Assembly: GCA_018402525.1 (NCBI GenBank)
Contig: JAGYIR010000011.1
Coordinates: 558,001-622,000, forward strand
Reading direction: 5' to 3'
Length of the DNA: 64,000 nt
From: Crocinitomicaceae bacterium
GTDB lineage: Bacteria; Bacteroidota; Bacteroidia; Flavobacteriales_D; Crocinitomicaceae
Each line of letters starts with the position of its first letter. The stretch's first letter is position 1. Both the position numbers and the translations under genes were made by a program. Under the pieces are notes generated by a model. The model was not told the DNA's origin and ran no database searches. It worked only from the letters and a program-made list of their open reading frames with translations. This document shows, one piece after another, positions 42,571-55,776 of this stretch.

Positions 42571-44220
42571 TTAATTCATCAAGGCTTTTGCGTTCTCTAG
42601 TGCTGCCAAGTTAATTTGATCTCCACTCATCAAGCGCGCTGTTTCTTCGATGCGCTGTTCCAATGAAAGTTCTTCGACAAAGGTGTGCGTTTTTCCTTCC
42701 ACAACGCGTTTTACAACTTTCAGATGCTGTCCACCCTTCGCTGCGACTTGCGGTAAATGGGTTATTGCGATCACTTGCATCTCCTCCCCCATTTTCTTGA
42801 GTGTTACACCCATTTTTTGAGCAACATCTCCCGAAACACCTGTGTCAATTTCATCAAAGAGCATCGATCTCAGTTGAATTTTGGAGGACATTAAACTTTG
42901 TAAAGCCAGCATTACACGGGAAAGCTCACCTCCACTGGCAGCTTGGTGCACAGGTACTGGTTCAATACCAACGTTTGGACTGAAGAGTAATTGCAACTTC
43001 GATCCCCCAGAAGCACTTAGGGTTTCTTCCTTCGTTAACTGGAAAATTAAAGCTGTATCAATCAATTTGAGTTCGCTCAAAGCCGATTTTATTTTCGTTT
43101 CAATAGCTGGAATTGCTTCTTTTCGTTTTAGATGCAACTGGTCAGAAAGCTTTGTCAATTCAGCTTCCTCGTGAAGGATCCTAGCTGCTAACTGGTCAAT
43201 TTCTGAGGCTAGATTATCGTGATTTTGATTGAACCCATCGAGTTCATCCATCAATGCAACCAGCGCTTCTTGGGTGTTAACGTTGTGCTTTTGGCAAATT
43301 CGATTGTAATTATCGAGCTGTTCCACAATTTCATTCATTTGAATTGCATCAAAACTGAATGACTCATTCGCATCACCAATTTCTTGGGCAAGATCTTTTG
43401 CTTCAATCACCAACGCATTGATACGCTCGTAATACGCTTTGATTTCAGGTGAAACATCTACTTTTTTTCCTGACAAATTTTTCAAATAGACCAATTGATC
43501 CACAATTCCATTCTCCGTTTCCAGGGCGGCACTTATCTCACCGTAAATTGATTTAATCTCATCGGCGTTTTGTCCTTTCAGAACTTCTTGGTTGAGCTGA
43601 TCATAGTTTTTTGTCGACAACGAAAGTTCTTGCAACTCATTCAACTGAAACGCATTGTAATCGGCTTGTGCGAGTGAATTCGACAATTCTTCCTTCTTGC
43701 TAGAAAGCAAAGATTTGCTCTTGCGAAGTTCTTCAAAACGCTTGCTAAAAATTTCCTTTTCATCGAGCACTCCCGCTAAAACATCCAAGACATACAATTG
43801 AAAATTCACGTCCTTTAATTCGAGTGTGTTGTACTGTGAATGAATGTGAATTAGTTGAGAAGAGAATTCCTTCAATACATTCAATTGAACTGGAACATCG
43901 TTGATAAATGCCCGAGAACGACCTTGTTTGTTAATTTCTCTTCGAACAATCGTCTTATCGAAATAATCCAATTCGTTTGATTCAAAAAAGACTTCTAATC
44001 CAAATCCAGTAATGTCGACATCTGCTTCTACAATGGATTTGTCGCTTGTAGCTCCGATTACCGAAAAGTTAGCACGTTCGCCCAAAATTAAATTGAGCGC
44101 ATTGAGTAAAATCGATTTCCCCGATCCTGTTTCGCCAGTAATAACCGTAAATCCGCTGTTGAAGTTAATCTCCGCAGCTTCAATCAACGCAAAATTCTCT
44201 ATTCTTAACGAAGTAATCAT
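42571..44220 (-). CDS. recN: DNA repair protein RecN
   Basis: A 549-residue SMC-like ATPase of recombinational repair. Walker A GETGSGKS is at 29-36, the middle (about 150-380) is coiled coil, and the C-terminal half has the ABC signature ASGGELSRVMLALQSL and Walker B MLFDEIDTGVSG with ITHLPQVAAKGGQHLKVVK after it. Length and motif order are normal. Its ATG shares one base with the DUF4835 stop (TAATG), so it is coupled to that gene. Confidence 0.95.
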   Translation of the reverse strand: MITSLRIENFALIEAAEINFNSGFTVITGETGSGKSILLNALNLILGERANFSVIGATSDKSIVEADVDITGFGLEVFFESNELDYFDKTIVRREINKQGRSRAFINDVPVQLNVLKEFSSQLIHIHSQYNTLELKDVNFQLYVLDVLAGVLDEKEIFSKRFEELRKSKSLLSSKKEELSNSLAQADYNAFQLNELQELSLSTKNYDQLNQEVLKGQNADEIKSIYGEISAALETENGIVDQLVYLKNLSGKKVDVSPEIKAYYERINALVIEAKDLAQEIGDANESFSFDAIQMNEIVEQLDNYNRICQKHNVNTQEALVALMDELDGFNQNHDNLASEIDQLAARILHEEAELTKLSDQLHLKRKEAIPAIETKIKSALSELKLIDTALIFQLTKEETLSASGGSKLQLLFSPNVGIEPVPVHQAASGGELSRVMLALQSLMSSKIQLRSMLFDEIDTGVSGDVAQKMGVTLKKMGEEMQVIAITHLPQVAAKGGQHLKVVKRVVEGKTHTFVEELSLEQRIEETARLMSGDQINLAALENAKALMN

Positions 44221-45125
44221 TAATTGATGATCTGTTGATACCTTTCTGAATTTACTGGATCAATTCGCTTCAAAAGATTCACAATTTCATTTTTTTCTTT
44301 CGCTTCTGCATCTTCATATAAGTTCTTCAACTCGGCAGATTTTGCTGAAAGAAAGTTCAATGCGTTGAGTGAGTTCGGTCTTGTGCTGGTTAATTTCACC
44401 AACTTGTTCAATGCATTAAAAATCTCTGAACGTGCTAACACTTTATCATCGTACAACACATCCAATCCCTTTCTATGGTAGTGATAATTGCATTCTCTCA
44501 ACGGTGTAAACAATTCATGTAAAATATTATCAATCAACCAATATCGGTTATTTTTTCCCTTTTCATTGGATCTCCACCCTGCGAAACCAGATGACTGAGC
44601 ATTGTTAACGATTTGCTGGGCTTCAGTAAAGTACTTCGTCCCACCCTTGTCAGAAAAGGAATCATAATCCATCCCAATAATAAAATAGGCGTAGAACGCG
44701 AGCATTGACGTAAGATTATCTCTAAATTGATTCGGGGCATAAACAAAAATTGCATTTCTATCAAAGGAAAACTGAACATCATTGTCCTGGTAGTTAAACA
44801 TGGTCGTGTTGTAACTTGAACTAAAAGCAGGTCGTGATGATTGCACTTGCATAAACCCTTTGAACTGACCAGCTGAAGGAATTTCATTGATTTGAATTTG
44901 AATATTGCAATTAATTCGTTCTTCCATGGTGAACTTATCCTTCGTCCATTGCGTATTGTTCATGAATTCATAGATGGTATTTTCGAGTTGATCGAGCACT
45001 TCGCGTTCGACGTTAGTTACTTCCAAACGTGCGTCGAGGATAATACTCACTTGACAATTCAGTTCTTGCGATTTTGCTGAGAAAAAGGCTCCCAAAAACA
45101 ACACGACTATGTAATAATTTCTCAT
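44220..45125 (-). CDS. DUF4835 secreted protein
   Basis: A 301-residue protein with signal peptide (MRNYYIVVLFLGAFFSAKSQ). ELNCQVSIILDARLEVTNVE, FMNNTQWTKDKFTMEERI and YAYFIIGMDYDSFSDKGGTKYF are hallmarks of DUF4835, a family found in Bacteroidetes between coaBC and recN. It has no known activity; being exported and encoded in the bamD operon, an envelope role is likely but inferred. It overlaps coaBC by four bases and recN by one. Confidence 0.85.
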   Translation of the reverse strand: MRNYYIVVLFLGAFFSAKSQELNCQVSIILDARLEVTNVEREVLDQLENTIYEFMNNTQWTKDKFTMEERINCNIQIQINEIPSAGQFKGFMQVQSSRPAFSSSYNTTMFNYQDNDVQFSFDRNAIFVYAPNQFRDNLTSMLAFYAYFIIGMDYDSFSDKGGTKYFTEAQQIVNNAQSSGFAGWRSNEKGKNNRYWLIDNILHELFTPLRECNYHYHRKGLDVLYDDKVLARSEIFNALNKLVKLTSTRPNSLNALNFLSAKSAELKNLYEDAEAKEKNEIVNLLKRIDPVNSERYQQIIN

Positions 45126-46324
45126 GAACTATACGTTTTCAAATAGGTTAAAATATCTATGGCAACTTCGCTTTTAGACTTTAACTCAAAAGCTTTAAAA
45201 TTATTGCGCTTATCTAAGATACTAATTTTGTTTGTGTCCACACCAAATCCTGCGCCATTATCTTTCAAGGTGTTCATAACAATGATGTCCATATGTTTTG
45301 CCTTTAACTTCTTCTCTGCATTTTCTCTCAGATTTTCAGTTTCCAGCGCAAAACCGATCAACACTTGAGCATCCAATTTATTTTCTCCTGCCCACTTAAG
45401 CACATCAGGATTTTTCACCAATTCAATCTCCATTACATCGGATGATTTTTTAATTTTTTCTTGCGCAACTTCTTTTGGACGGTAATCTGCAACAGCAGCA
45501 GAAAATACACCTATATCACTTTTTACCCACTCCAATTGAACCGCTTCCAACAGCTCAATAGCACGGGTGATTTTTATAAGTTTTAATTGGGGGTGAGCGA
45601 TCTCTAATTTTGTTGGACCTGAAATCAATGTAACGTTTGCTCCATGGTTTAGAAACGCCTCTGCAAGTGCAAACCCCATTTTTCCGCTCGAATGATTCCC
45701 GATAAATCGCACCGGATCGATAGCTTCGTAGGTTGGTCCAGCGGTTATAAGCACATTTTTTCCAACAAAATCATTTTCAGTATTTTCTGCAAGCACGTTT
45801 TCTATCCAACGCAATATTGTTTCAGGCTCAGCCATTCGTCCTTCTCCCTCCAATCCGCTTGCTAGCTCGCCTGATTCTGCTGGAATAATTTGAACCCCGT
45901 CCTTTTTGAGTTGCTCTAAATTTCTGTATGTGGTTGGATGAGCGTACATGTCTAGATCCATGGCTGGAGCGACGATGGTTTTCCCTTTCATCGATAAATA
46001 AGTTGCCAGCAATAAATTATCACAACTTCCTGTTGACATTTTACTCATGGTATTCGCTGTCAATGGCGCAATGACGAATATATCTGCCCACAAGCCGTAT
46101 TCGACATGATTGTTCCAAGTGCCATCGGATTTATTCCAAAACTCAATCCCAACAGGATTTCCAGATAAAGTTGCCACGACAAGTGGACTTATAAAATCAC
46201 AAGAGGCAGGAGTCATAATACATTTGACTTCTGCCCCATTCTTTTTTAATAAGCGTATCAGGAATGCGATTTTATACGCTGCAATTCCCCCGGTTATTCC
46301 AAGAAGGATGCATTTTCCTCGCAT
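45122..46324 (-). CDS. coaBC: Bifunctional phosphopantothenoylcysteine decarboxylase/phosphopantothenate-cysteine ligase
   Basis: A 400-residue two-domain enzyme of coenzyme A synthesis. The CoaC half (1-180) starts LGITGGIAAYK and has an FMN-dependent decarboxylase fold with LTANTMSKMSTGSCDNLL and the active-site region APAMDLDMY. The CoaB half (from about 190) carries VLITAGPTYEAIDPVRFIGN followed by HSSGKMGFALAEA and AAVADYRPKE. Both halves look intact. It starts five bases after the rpoZ stop and overlaps DUF4835 by four bases. Confidence 0.95.
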   Translation of the reverse strand: MRGKCILLGITGGIAAYKIAFLIRLLKKNGAEVKCIMTPASCDFISPLVVATLSGNPVGIEFWNKSDGTWNNHVEYGLWADIFVIAPLTANTMSKMSTGSCDNLLLATYLSMKGKTIVAPAMDLDMYAHPTTYRNLEQLKKDGVQIIPAESGELASGLEGEGRMAEPETILRWIENVLAENTENDFVGKNVLITAGPTYEAIDPVRFIGNHSSGKMGFALAEAFLNHGANVTLISGPTKLEIAHPQLKLIKITRAIELLEAVQLEWVKSDIGVFSAAVADYRPKEVAQEKIKKSSDVMEIELVKNPDVLKWAGENKLDAQVLIGFALETENLRENAEKKLKAKHMDIIVMNTLKDNGAGFGVDTNKISILDKRNNFKAFELKSKSEVAIDILTYLKTYSS

Positions 46325-46329
46325 ATATG

Positions 46330-46662
46330 TTATTTTTCCGCTTCTGGCTCCTCTGGAGTTCGCGCATATATTTTATCTTCTAAAAACTCTTGCATTGCCA
46401 TTGCTACAGGCTTTGGTAATCTTTCGTAGAAACGAGAAATTTCAATTTGCTCTCTATTTTCAAAAATCTCTTCTAAATTATCCGTTGAAGAAGCAAATTC
46501 TTGTAATTTTTGAGTCAGCTCTTCCTTCAAGTCAACACTCAATTGATTAGAACGTTTCGCCATTGTTACAATAGACTCATAAATGTTCCCTGTGTTCACT
46601 TCCATATCAACAGTATCACGAGTGATTGTTGTTTTCTCAGCGGTGCTATTCTTAAAATTCAT
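46330..46662 (-). CDS. rpoZ: RNA polymerase omega/Rpb6-like subunit
   Basis: A 110-residue protein. NIYESIVTMAKRSNQLSVDL at about 26-45 is the omega/Rpb6 core (the ARN-type helix here reads AKRSNQL), which clamps the beta-prime subunit. The Bacteroidetes form has a longer C-terminus (FYERLPKPVAMAMQEFLEDK then a Glu/Pro-rich end). It lies two bases after bamD and five before coaBC, the conserved gene order of this phylum. Confidence 0.88.
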   Translation of the reverse strand: MNFKNSTAEKTTITRDTVDMEVNTGNIYESIVTMAKRSNQLSVDLKEELTQKLQEFASSTDNLEEIFENREQIEISRFYERLPKPVAMAMQEFLEDKIYARTPEEPEAEK

Positions 46663-46664
46663 AA

Positions 46665-47474
46665 TTATTGATTACTTAATGTTAATTGCTCCTTCTCCTT
46701 TACTAACAAATCATAGTATCCAGCTAGGTCACTACGGTATTTAGATTCAGGGAATTGAACGACAAAATTACGATATCTTTCAAAAGTATCGTCAATTCTT
46801 TCCATTTTTTTAGACTCTATACTGTTTTTGGAAAGTAAATAGGAATTTTTCACTAAAATATAATAGAGTTCTTCTGTGAATTTAGACCGTGGATAATCGT
46901 CAAAAAATGTCAATGCAGCGCTTACAGCTGAGTGATAATTTTCCGTCTTAGCATACAGTTTAACCGAGTTATAGCTTTTAACCTCCAGTTTGAAACGCAA
47001 TTGATCAATGATCAAATTTGAAGTATCCAACAACGGTGTTTCTGGATATTTATCGATAAACTGTTGTAAATTGTTTATTGCAATTTCAGTTTCAGTTTGA
47101 TCCAACGAGGCTTCAGGAGAGCTTTCAACCGAGCACATTGCACTTAAGAACATAGCTTCCTCTGCTTTTGGACTAAACGGAAAACGTTGTGTAAATTGTG
47201 CTAGGTAGTAACCAGCCATGACGTAATCATTGTTCAAATAATACCCCTTACCAATTCTGAAATATGAAAGTTCTCCTTCACCAGTCTTCGGCATACGCTG
47301 ATATACCTGCTCATAAAGTGTCACAGCACGTAGTTCACTTCCGTCATCGTACAATTGATTGGCCATTTCAAACTTACGGTCATAATCGTCTGACTTAACG
47401 ACCTTATTATAGCCTGAACAAGCGGAGATGGCAAGAACTCCCGTCAACAGAATTAAATATGCACTTATTTTCAT
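46665..47474 (-). CDS. bamD: Outer membrane protein assembly factor BamD
   Basis: A 269-residue lipoprotein (signal MKISAYLILLTGVLAISAC, lipidated Cys about 19) with TPR units: KFEMANQLYDDGSELRAVTL, YFRIGKGYYLNNDYVMAGYY, then FPFSPKAEEAMFLSAMC and the usual DDYPRSKFTEELYY near 200. BamD anchors the Bam complex that folds outer membrane beta-barrels. It heads the leftward operon bamD-rpoZ-coaBC-DUF4835-recN-GSCFA, 55 bases after the M23 peptidase stop. Confidence 0.92.
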   Translation of the reverse strand: MKISAYLILLTGVLAISACSGYNKVVKSDDYDRKFEMANQLYDDGSELRAVTLYEQVYQRMPKTGEGELSYFRIGKGYYLNNDYVMAGYYLAQFTQRFPFSPKAEEAMFLSAMCSVESSPEASLDQTETEIAINNLQQFIDKYPETPLLDTSNLIIDQLRFKLEVKSYNSVKLYAKTENYHSAVSAALTFFDDYPRSKFTEELYYILVKNSYLLSKNSIESKKMERIDDTFERYRNFVVQFPESKYRSDLAGYYDLLVKEKEQLTLSNQ

Positions 47475-47529
47475 TGGATGTAAAGGTAAAACAAATAACT
47501 GTTAATCGATGTTAACGACTATTTTTTGA

Positions 47530-48447
47530 TTATCGTACTCTCAAGTTACGTCCTACTTGCAATATCGTCGTTGGTCTAATCCCATTAAGTTGACATAACT
47601 TTGAAACAGTGGTACGATTACGACTTGCGATTGCTCCAAGCGTATCCCCTGAACGAATACGGTAGTATTTACCTCCAGCACTGGAAGAAGTTACCGAACT
47701 TGATGAACTAACTCCAGGTCTAAACAGAGAACTTGTGACTAATAAGTTTTCATCGAACACACTTCTATTTGCAAAATCAATAACCTTTTCAGGATCCATC
47801 GGAATATCAAAAAAACGCACCTCAAAATGCAAATGAGAACCGTAGGAATGTCCGGTATTTCCTCCTAAACCAATTGGTTCCCCAGCGACAACTACTTGAT
47901 TCGGTACTACTAAATGTTCACTTAGATGGGCATAAAACGTCTCCAACCCGTTGTAATGTCGAATAATTACCAAATTACCGAAACCACTTTCATTGAATTT
48001 AGCATAGCGAATCTTGCCCCCCCACGCTGCTCTTACTGTATCTCCAGTATCCAGGTCAATATCGGTACCGTTATGATTTCTCCCTTTCCTCCAACCAAAG
48101 CTAGAAGTAATTCTTCCTTCACATGGCATGGCAAAATTATCTTGTCTATCTCCTTCTAGGCACAACCAAACTGTATCTTTTAAATTGCTTGGGTTGTTCT
48201 CCAAATTAGAGGTATAGCAAACCTCATGATCCCAAGACTGAAAGAATTTTATCATTGTATCTGCAACCACCTCATCGTACAGGCGTTCATTCAATACACC
48301 ATCAAAATTAATGTCTTCGATGTACTCCCACGTCCTGTCTGCGTAGACAACAGCAGGTCCTCTTCCGAGGTCTATCGTATCCACAATCTTCTGAGCAGAC
48401 ACCGGCAAACAAAATAGAAGTAAAACAAGAAGTAAGTGTATTCGCAT
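47530..48447 (-). CDS. M23 family metallopeptidase with LysM domain
   Basis: A 305-residue secreted protein: signal MRIHLLLVLLLFCLPVSA, an extra N-terminal region (20-105), a LytM/M23 endopeptidase domain (about 105-225) and a C-terminal LysM (258-304, YRIRSGDTLGAIASRNRTTV). Zinc ligands H125 and D129 (HNGTD) and H207 (HLHFE with H205) are in place, as is H174 (AHLS), so it should be an active peptidoglycan hydrolase, likely an elongation or separation enzyme. It lies upstream of bamD on the same strand. Confidence 0.9.
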   Translation of the reverse strand: MRIHLLLVLLLFCLPVSAQKIVDTIDLGRGPAVVYADRTWEYIEDINFDGVLNERLYDEVVADTMIKFFQSWDHEVCYTSNLENNPSNLKDTVWLCLEGDRQDNFAMPCEGRITSSFGWRKGRNHNGTDIDLDTGDTVRAAWGGKIRYAKFNESGFGNLVIIRHYNGLETFYAHLSEHLVVPNQVVVAGEPIGLGGNTGHSYGSHLHFEVRFFDIPMDPEKVIDFANRSVFDENLLVTSSLFRPGVSSSSSVTSSSAGGKYYRIRSGDTLGAIASRNRTTVSKLCQLNGIRPTTILQVGRNLRVR

Positions 48448-48505
48448 AATAATTGAAATTCCTAAAATTTTGACGTTTTAAGCCCGTAAAGATAACAAAA
48501 TGATG

Positions 48506-49357
48506 TTACTTTTTAAGTACATCGATGACGAGCACATTATAAAACAAATCTTCATCGGGTTTAACAATGTCGAGGTATCCTTTATCGCCATAGGCTTCTG
48601 ACGATGGAACAAGTACGAACATTCGATCCGATTTTTTAGCATTTATTAACGCCTTTTTTAACCCTGGTGTCGTCCCGCTGTCATCTAATTTCAATGAAAA
48701 GGGCGTGCCAGTTCGATAGGTATTGACGTAAAATTGGTTGGTCGGTGAGGAAACCATGCAGTGAAATTGAATTTCCATTCCCTCTTCAAATTTGAGTTTA
48801 TTCTTTTCATTTTCTTCGAAAATCCATACTTTATTTCCGTCGATTTCTCTCGATGGCTTTTTCTTCTCAAGGACTTTAATTTTCAAAATATTATCCGAAT
48901 TCGGTGGAATTAGTCCTTCAATGCCTTTTTCTCCTCTTGCCAACTCACTTGGAATGATAATTTCGGCAAAATCTCCAACTTTCAACTCATTTAGCGCAAT
49001 GTCCCAGCCTTCAGTTTGCATTTTAAATCCAACCATGAAAGGTAGACTCTTCTTATTTAATAGATGATTACCATCCACGACGGTTCGATCCTTCAAAAGC
49101 ACCTTGTAATCAATTTCTATACAATCCCCATTACCGATTTTTGCACCTTCGCCATGTTCAAACCAACGAATAATGATACCGTTATCGAGTTGTTTTTCGT
49201 CCTCGACAGGTCGATCATCATCTAAGTTACTTTGAACAGAATTCTTCGTTCCGTCTTCCACTGTATCTTGACCATCTGGGGGATTTTCAACGCCAGAAGT
49301 GTTACATGCTGAAATGCTAAATGATAGAATGCAAAATATGCCTATTAATCGTTTCAT
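48506..49357 (-). CDS. Lipoprotein with two FKBP-type peptidyl-prolyl isomerase domains
   Basis: I start at ATG 49357 (MKRLIGIFCILSFSISACNT, lipidated Cys about 18), 283 residues. An acidic linker (25-50) leads to a first FKBP domain (about 52-155: GDCIEIDYKVLLKDRTVVDG, then GWDIALNELKVGDFAEIIIP) and a second, more diverged one (170-283: GMEIQFHCMVSSPTNQFYVN, LVPSSEAYGDKGY). It probably assists folding of envelope proteins. It starts four bases after the stop of another FKBP lipoprotein gene, so the two arose by tandem duplication or work together. Confidence 0.85.
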   Translation of the reverse strand: MKRLIGIFCILSFSISACNTSGVENPPDGQDTVEDGTKNSVQSNLDDDRPVEDEKQLDNGIIIRWFEHGEGAKIGNGDCIEIDYKVLLKDRTVVDGNHLLNKKSLPFMVGFKMQTEGWDIALNELKVGDFAEIIIPSELARGEKGIEGLIPPNSDNILKIKVLEKKKPSREIDGNKVWIFEENEKNKLKFEEGMEIQFHCMVSSPTNQFYVNTYRTGTPFSLKLDDSGTTPGLKKALINAKKSDRMFVLVPSSEAYGDKGYLDIVKPDEDLFYNVLVIDVLKK

Positions 49358-49361
49358 AGTT

Positions 49362-49895
49362 CTAGAAGTGTTTTGATTTAATGCCCAACAAATGAATATC
49401 AATGACCAAGGTGGTTAACGGTGGAATTTTATCCATATCGCCGATTAAACCATGACCTAAGTGACTTGGAATGATAAGTTTAGCGCGATCACCAATCGTC
49501 ATTTGCTTTAATCCTTCTTGTACACCTGTTTCAATCTCGCTGTTGTCGACAACAATTTCTTCGTATTCGTCATCTTCAGTTTTGTAGCATTCGGTGCCAT
49601 CTAACAAAGAAATCGTGTACTCAATCAGCGCTTTATCTCCAGCTCTAGGCGTGTAAGTCGTATCAACAGTTCCATGCTCGTAAATCGCATATTGCAAACC
49701 GCTTCCTGTTTTCACTATCTTCCAATCCTTGTGCATTTCGAGAAACAGTTTAATATCAATTTCCTCCTGAATTACTAGGTTTTTGCTTAGATCTGTTGAA
49801 TTTTCTTTGGTCCAGTTAACGTCCACTGGCTGTTGTTCCTCTTCCGATGAACAAGCCATTAACACACAACCAAGAAAAATAATCCAATACTTCAT
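49362..49895 (-). CDS. FKBP-type peptidyl-prolyl isomerase lipoprotein
   Basis: A 177-residue lipoprotein (MKYWIIFLGCVLMACSSEEE, Cys at 15) with one FKBP domain at about 60-172: GDKALIEYTISLLDGTECYK, then GVQEGLKQMTIGDRAKLIIP and SHLGHGLIGDMDKIPPLTTL. In gliding Bacteroidetes FKBP lipoproteins include GldI, so a part in motility or T9SS is possible, but this copy sits with nrnA and dapA and I do not assign that symbol. It is one base after nrnA and four before the next FKBP gene. Confidence 0.88.
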   Translation of the reverse strand: MKYWIIFLGCVLMACSSEEEQQPVDVNWTKENSTDLSKNLVIQEEIDIKLFLEMHKDWKIVKTGSGLQYAIYEHGTVDTTYTPRAGDKALIEYTISLLDGTECYKTEDDEYEEIVVDNSEIETGVQEGLKQMTIGDRAKLIIPSHLGHGLIGDMDKIPPLTTLVIDIHLLGIKSKHF

Positions 49896-49896
49896 A

Positions 49897-50892
49897 TTAA
49901 AAATAAGTCGGAATTACCGATTTAAACGCCTCAATTGTTTCTTTCAATGATGCGCGAGAAACCCCACCTGCTGCGTATTTGTGTCCTCCTCCTTCAAAAT
50001 GATTGGCTGCCAATTCGTTCACGTAACAATCGCCTTTTGAACGAAAAGAAATCTTGATCACTTCCTCTCCCTCAGCGAAAAATGCCGCCGCTTTTATTCC
50101 TTCGATCGACAGCGCCACATTCACCAAACCTTCTGTATCACCTTTGATGTATTTGAAACGCTCCAGTTCCTCTCTCGTTACAGAAATAATGGCAACACCT
50201 ACTTCTTCAAGTACTTCCAAACGTTCCGCAATGATGTAGGAACGCAATCTCAACTTCTCTAAACGATTATCGTCAAATGTATTTTCATGAACCAACCAAT
50301 GTTGCACACCTGATTTCAATAAAAAAGCGACTAATTCATGAGTTCTAGACGAAACCGAAGGGTAACGAAACGATCCTGTGTCTGTCACCAAACCCAAATA
50401 TAGTGGCGCACCAATTGAATTGTTCATTTTATCGCTGTTCCCTGAAGCCACAATAAATTCCGTCACTAATTGAGCTGTAGAGCACACCTCAGGTTCTGAA
50501 ACCGCTACATCAACAAAATCATCTGGATCCATGTGGTGATCGATCATGACCTTTTTGGCAGTAGCCGCTTCGAGTAAATCTCCCATTTCAGCGCCTAAAC
50601 GTCCTGCTCCGTTGTAATCCAGACAGAAGATTAAATCTGCGTTCGCTAATAAACCTGTTACATGTTCCGTATGATTTTCAAAATCTAAAATCTCCTCTCC
50701 GTTTTTTACCCAGTTTAAAAATTCTGGACATGGATCAGGGTGACAGATAACCACCTCTTTTCCGAGTGATTGAATAAAGCGTGCTAGGCCCAAAGAACTA
50801 CCAACTGAATCCCCATCTGGTGACTTATGACTCGTAACCACGATGTTGGTTGATTCACTTATTAATTCGATTATTTTGGATGCTTCTCTCAT
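49897..50892 (-). CDS. DHH/DHHA1 phosphoesterase (NrnA-type oligoribonuclease)
   Basis: A 331-residue protein. VTSHKSPDGDSVGSSLGLAR near 19-38 (the HxxPDGD metal motif, here HKSPDGD), CLDYNGAGRLG and IDHHMDPDDF near 109-118 are the DHH metal-binding motifs, and FEGGGHKYAAGGV near the C-terminus is the DHHA1 substrate loop. NrnA degrades nanoRNA and pAp or c-di-AMP products. Its start overlaps dapA by four bases. Confidence 0.9.
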   Translation of the reverse strand: MREASKIIELISESTNIVVTSHKSPDGDSVGSSLGLARFIQSLGKEVVICHPDPCPEFLNWVKNGEEILDFENHTEHVTGLLANADLIFCLDYNGAGRLGAEMGDLLEAATAKKVMIDHHMDPDDFVDVAVSEPEVCSTAQLVTEFIVASGNSDKMNNSIGAPLYLGLVTDTGSFRYPSVSSRTHELVAFLLKSGVQHWLVHENTFDDNRLEKLRLRSYIIAERLEVLEEVGVAIISVTREELERFKYIKGDTEGLVNVALSIEGIKAAAFFAEGEEVIKISFRSKGDCYVNELAANHFEGGGHKYAAGGVSRASLKETIEAFKSVIPTYF

Positions 50893-51770
50893 TCAGCGAT
50901 AATTCTCTTTGTTTCTTGTTCGATACGCGCTTTCAATCCGTCTGAAACTGGATACAATGGCGGTCGCATGAACGATTTCATAATTCCTTGTTGGGCAAGC
51001 GCAACTTTTACGCCTCCTGGATTCCCTTCTTCAAATAACATTTTGGTAACAGCTAATAAATCAAAGTGATACTTGCGCGAACTAGCAAAATCACCTTGTA
51101 TTGCTGTATGTACCATTTGTGAAAACTTCTTTGGAAAAGCATTCGCAACGACAGATATTACTCCTTCTACACCTGTTGAAATCAAAGGCATCGTAATAGC
51201 ATCATCCCCTGACAACACTCCAAAACCAGCTGGTTTCTTCATCACGATTTCCATGATTTGCTCCATGTTTCCCGACGCTTCTTTCATCGCAACGATGTTG
51301 TCAATTTTTGCCAACTCCAAGGTTGTTTCTGGAAGTACGTTGGATCCAGTTCTGCCTGGTACATTGTATAAAATAATCGGTAACTTGGTACATGAAGCAA
51401 GGTACTTGTAATGTTCGATGATCCCGCGTTGTGTAGGTTTGTTGTAGTATGGTGAAACAGAAAGAATCCCATCAATCCCCTCTGGAAGCGACTGCAAAAA
51501 TTTGCCAACTTCAACTGTATTATTTCCACCCACACCAAATACGATTTTCAATGCTCCTGCATTCTCTTCTTGAACTACACGCAACACCTCTAACTTCTCA
51601 TCCTTGCTCAATGTTGGCGATTCACCTGTCGTTCCTTGCACCACTAAAAAATCAGTTCCATTGTCAATTTGGTAACGCACCAACTTGCGCAACGCTGCAT
51701 AATCTATCGTTAAATCATCATTGAATGGCGTTACCAACGCTACTCCTGAACCTGTAAATGGATTGTTCAT
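50889..51770 (-). CDS. dapA: 4-Hydroxy-tetrahydrodipicolinate synthase
   Basis: A 293-residue class I aldolase that joins pyruvate and aspartate semialdehyde, the first committed step to diaminopimelate and lysine. Substrate loop GTTGESPTLS is at 46-55, SVSPYYNKPTQRG at 104-116, Y135 in YNVPGRTG and Schiff-base K163 in MKEASG. It is intact. It starts three bases after DUF6913 and overlaps nrnA by four bases. Confidence 0.95.
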   Translation of the reverse strand: MNNPFTGSGVALVTPFNDDLTIDYAALRKLVRYQIDNGTDFLVVQGTTGESPTLSKDEKLEVLRVVQEENAGALKIVFGVGGNNTVEVGKFLQSLPEGIDGILSVSPYYNKPTQRGIIEHYKYLASCTKLPIILYNVPGRTGSNVLPETTLELAKIDNIVAMKEASGNMEQIMEIVMKKPAGFGVLSGDDAITMPLISTGVEGVISVVANAFPKKFSQMVHTAIQGDFASSRKYHFDLLAVTKMLFEEGNPGGVKVALAQQGIMKSFMRPPLYPVSDGLKARIEQETKRIIAE

Positions 51771-51773
51771 CTG

Positions 51774-55129
<3,356 letters not shown>

Positions 55130-55132
55130 GTA

Positions 55133-55776
55133 TTATGGATTCTTGCTTTTGAAATAGTACGTGTAGCCGAATCCAAAAACAAGAAATTGCGTCGGACTTT
55201 TAAACACGTTTGGATCATAGCCACCGTTGGAATTTATACCAATCGTTTGGGGGCTAAATTGATACCCTTGGATGCAATAGGTGATGTTCAATCGGTACGA
55301 ATTCTGCTCGTCTGCTGAGAGAATTAATCCGATGCTTGGCTCAATAAAACCTGAGCCGATTTGTCGCGGGTTAAATCCTTGTTCCTTGTTCAGGTTAGAT
55401 GTCGCGAAGTTTTCTGTGTAGCCAATTTTGACGGAAAATCAGTCGCAAAACGCTCGTAATGGAACTTGTCGAAACCAATCTTAATAAACCCACCGACAGC
55501 TTGCACAGAACCGTCTACCTGATCTGGTACTGAAAATTCGTTAATTGTAAACAACTGGTAGCGGGCTCCAAGTCCAACATTCAAATGAAACGGGAAGCTG
55601 TACTGACCATAAATATTGGCGCATACCAATCCCTGCATGTAATCTTTAAATGGCTCACTTCTCAATGCCACTGGAAGTCCAATATCCACGTTAAACGTAT
55701 ATTTTGGAACGATCTCTTGCGCATTTGCCATGGAGACAAATAAACTGACGATTGATATGGCTAAAATGTTTCTCAT
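55133..55776 (-). pseudogene. Outer membrane beta-barrel protein, one-base frameshift
   Basis: The first frame (55776-55430) begins with signal peptide MRNILAISIVSLFVSMANAQ and barrel strands (YTFNVDIGLPVALRS, LNVGLGARYQLFTINEF). Beyond FATDF the frame is lost; adding one T to the four-T run (plus-strand A run 55435-55438) gives SVKIGYTENFATSNLNKEQG and on through LVFGFGYTYYFKSKNP to a stop at 55133, a plausible 214-residue barrel with an aromatic C-terminus. It heads the leftward operon that continues with prmC three bases on. Confidence 0.78.
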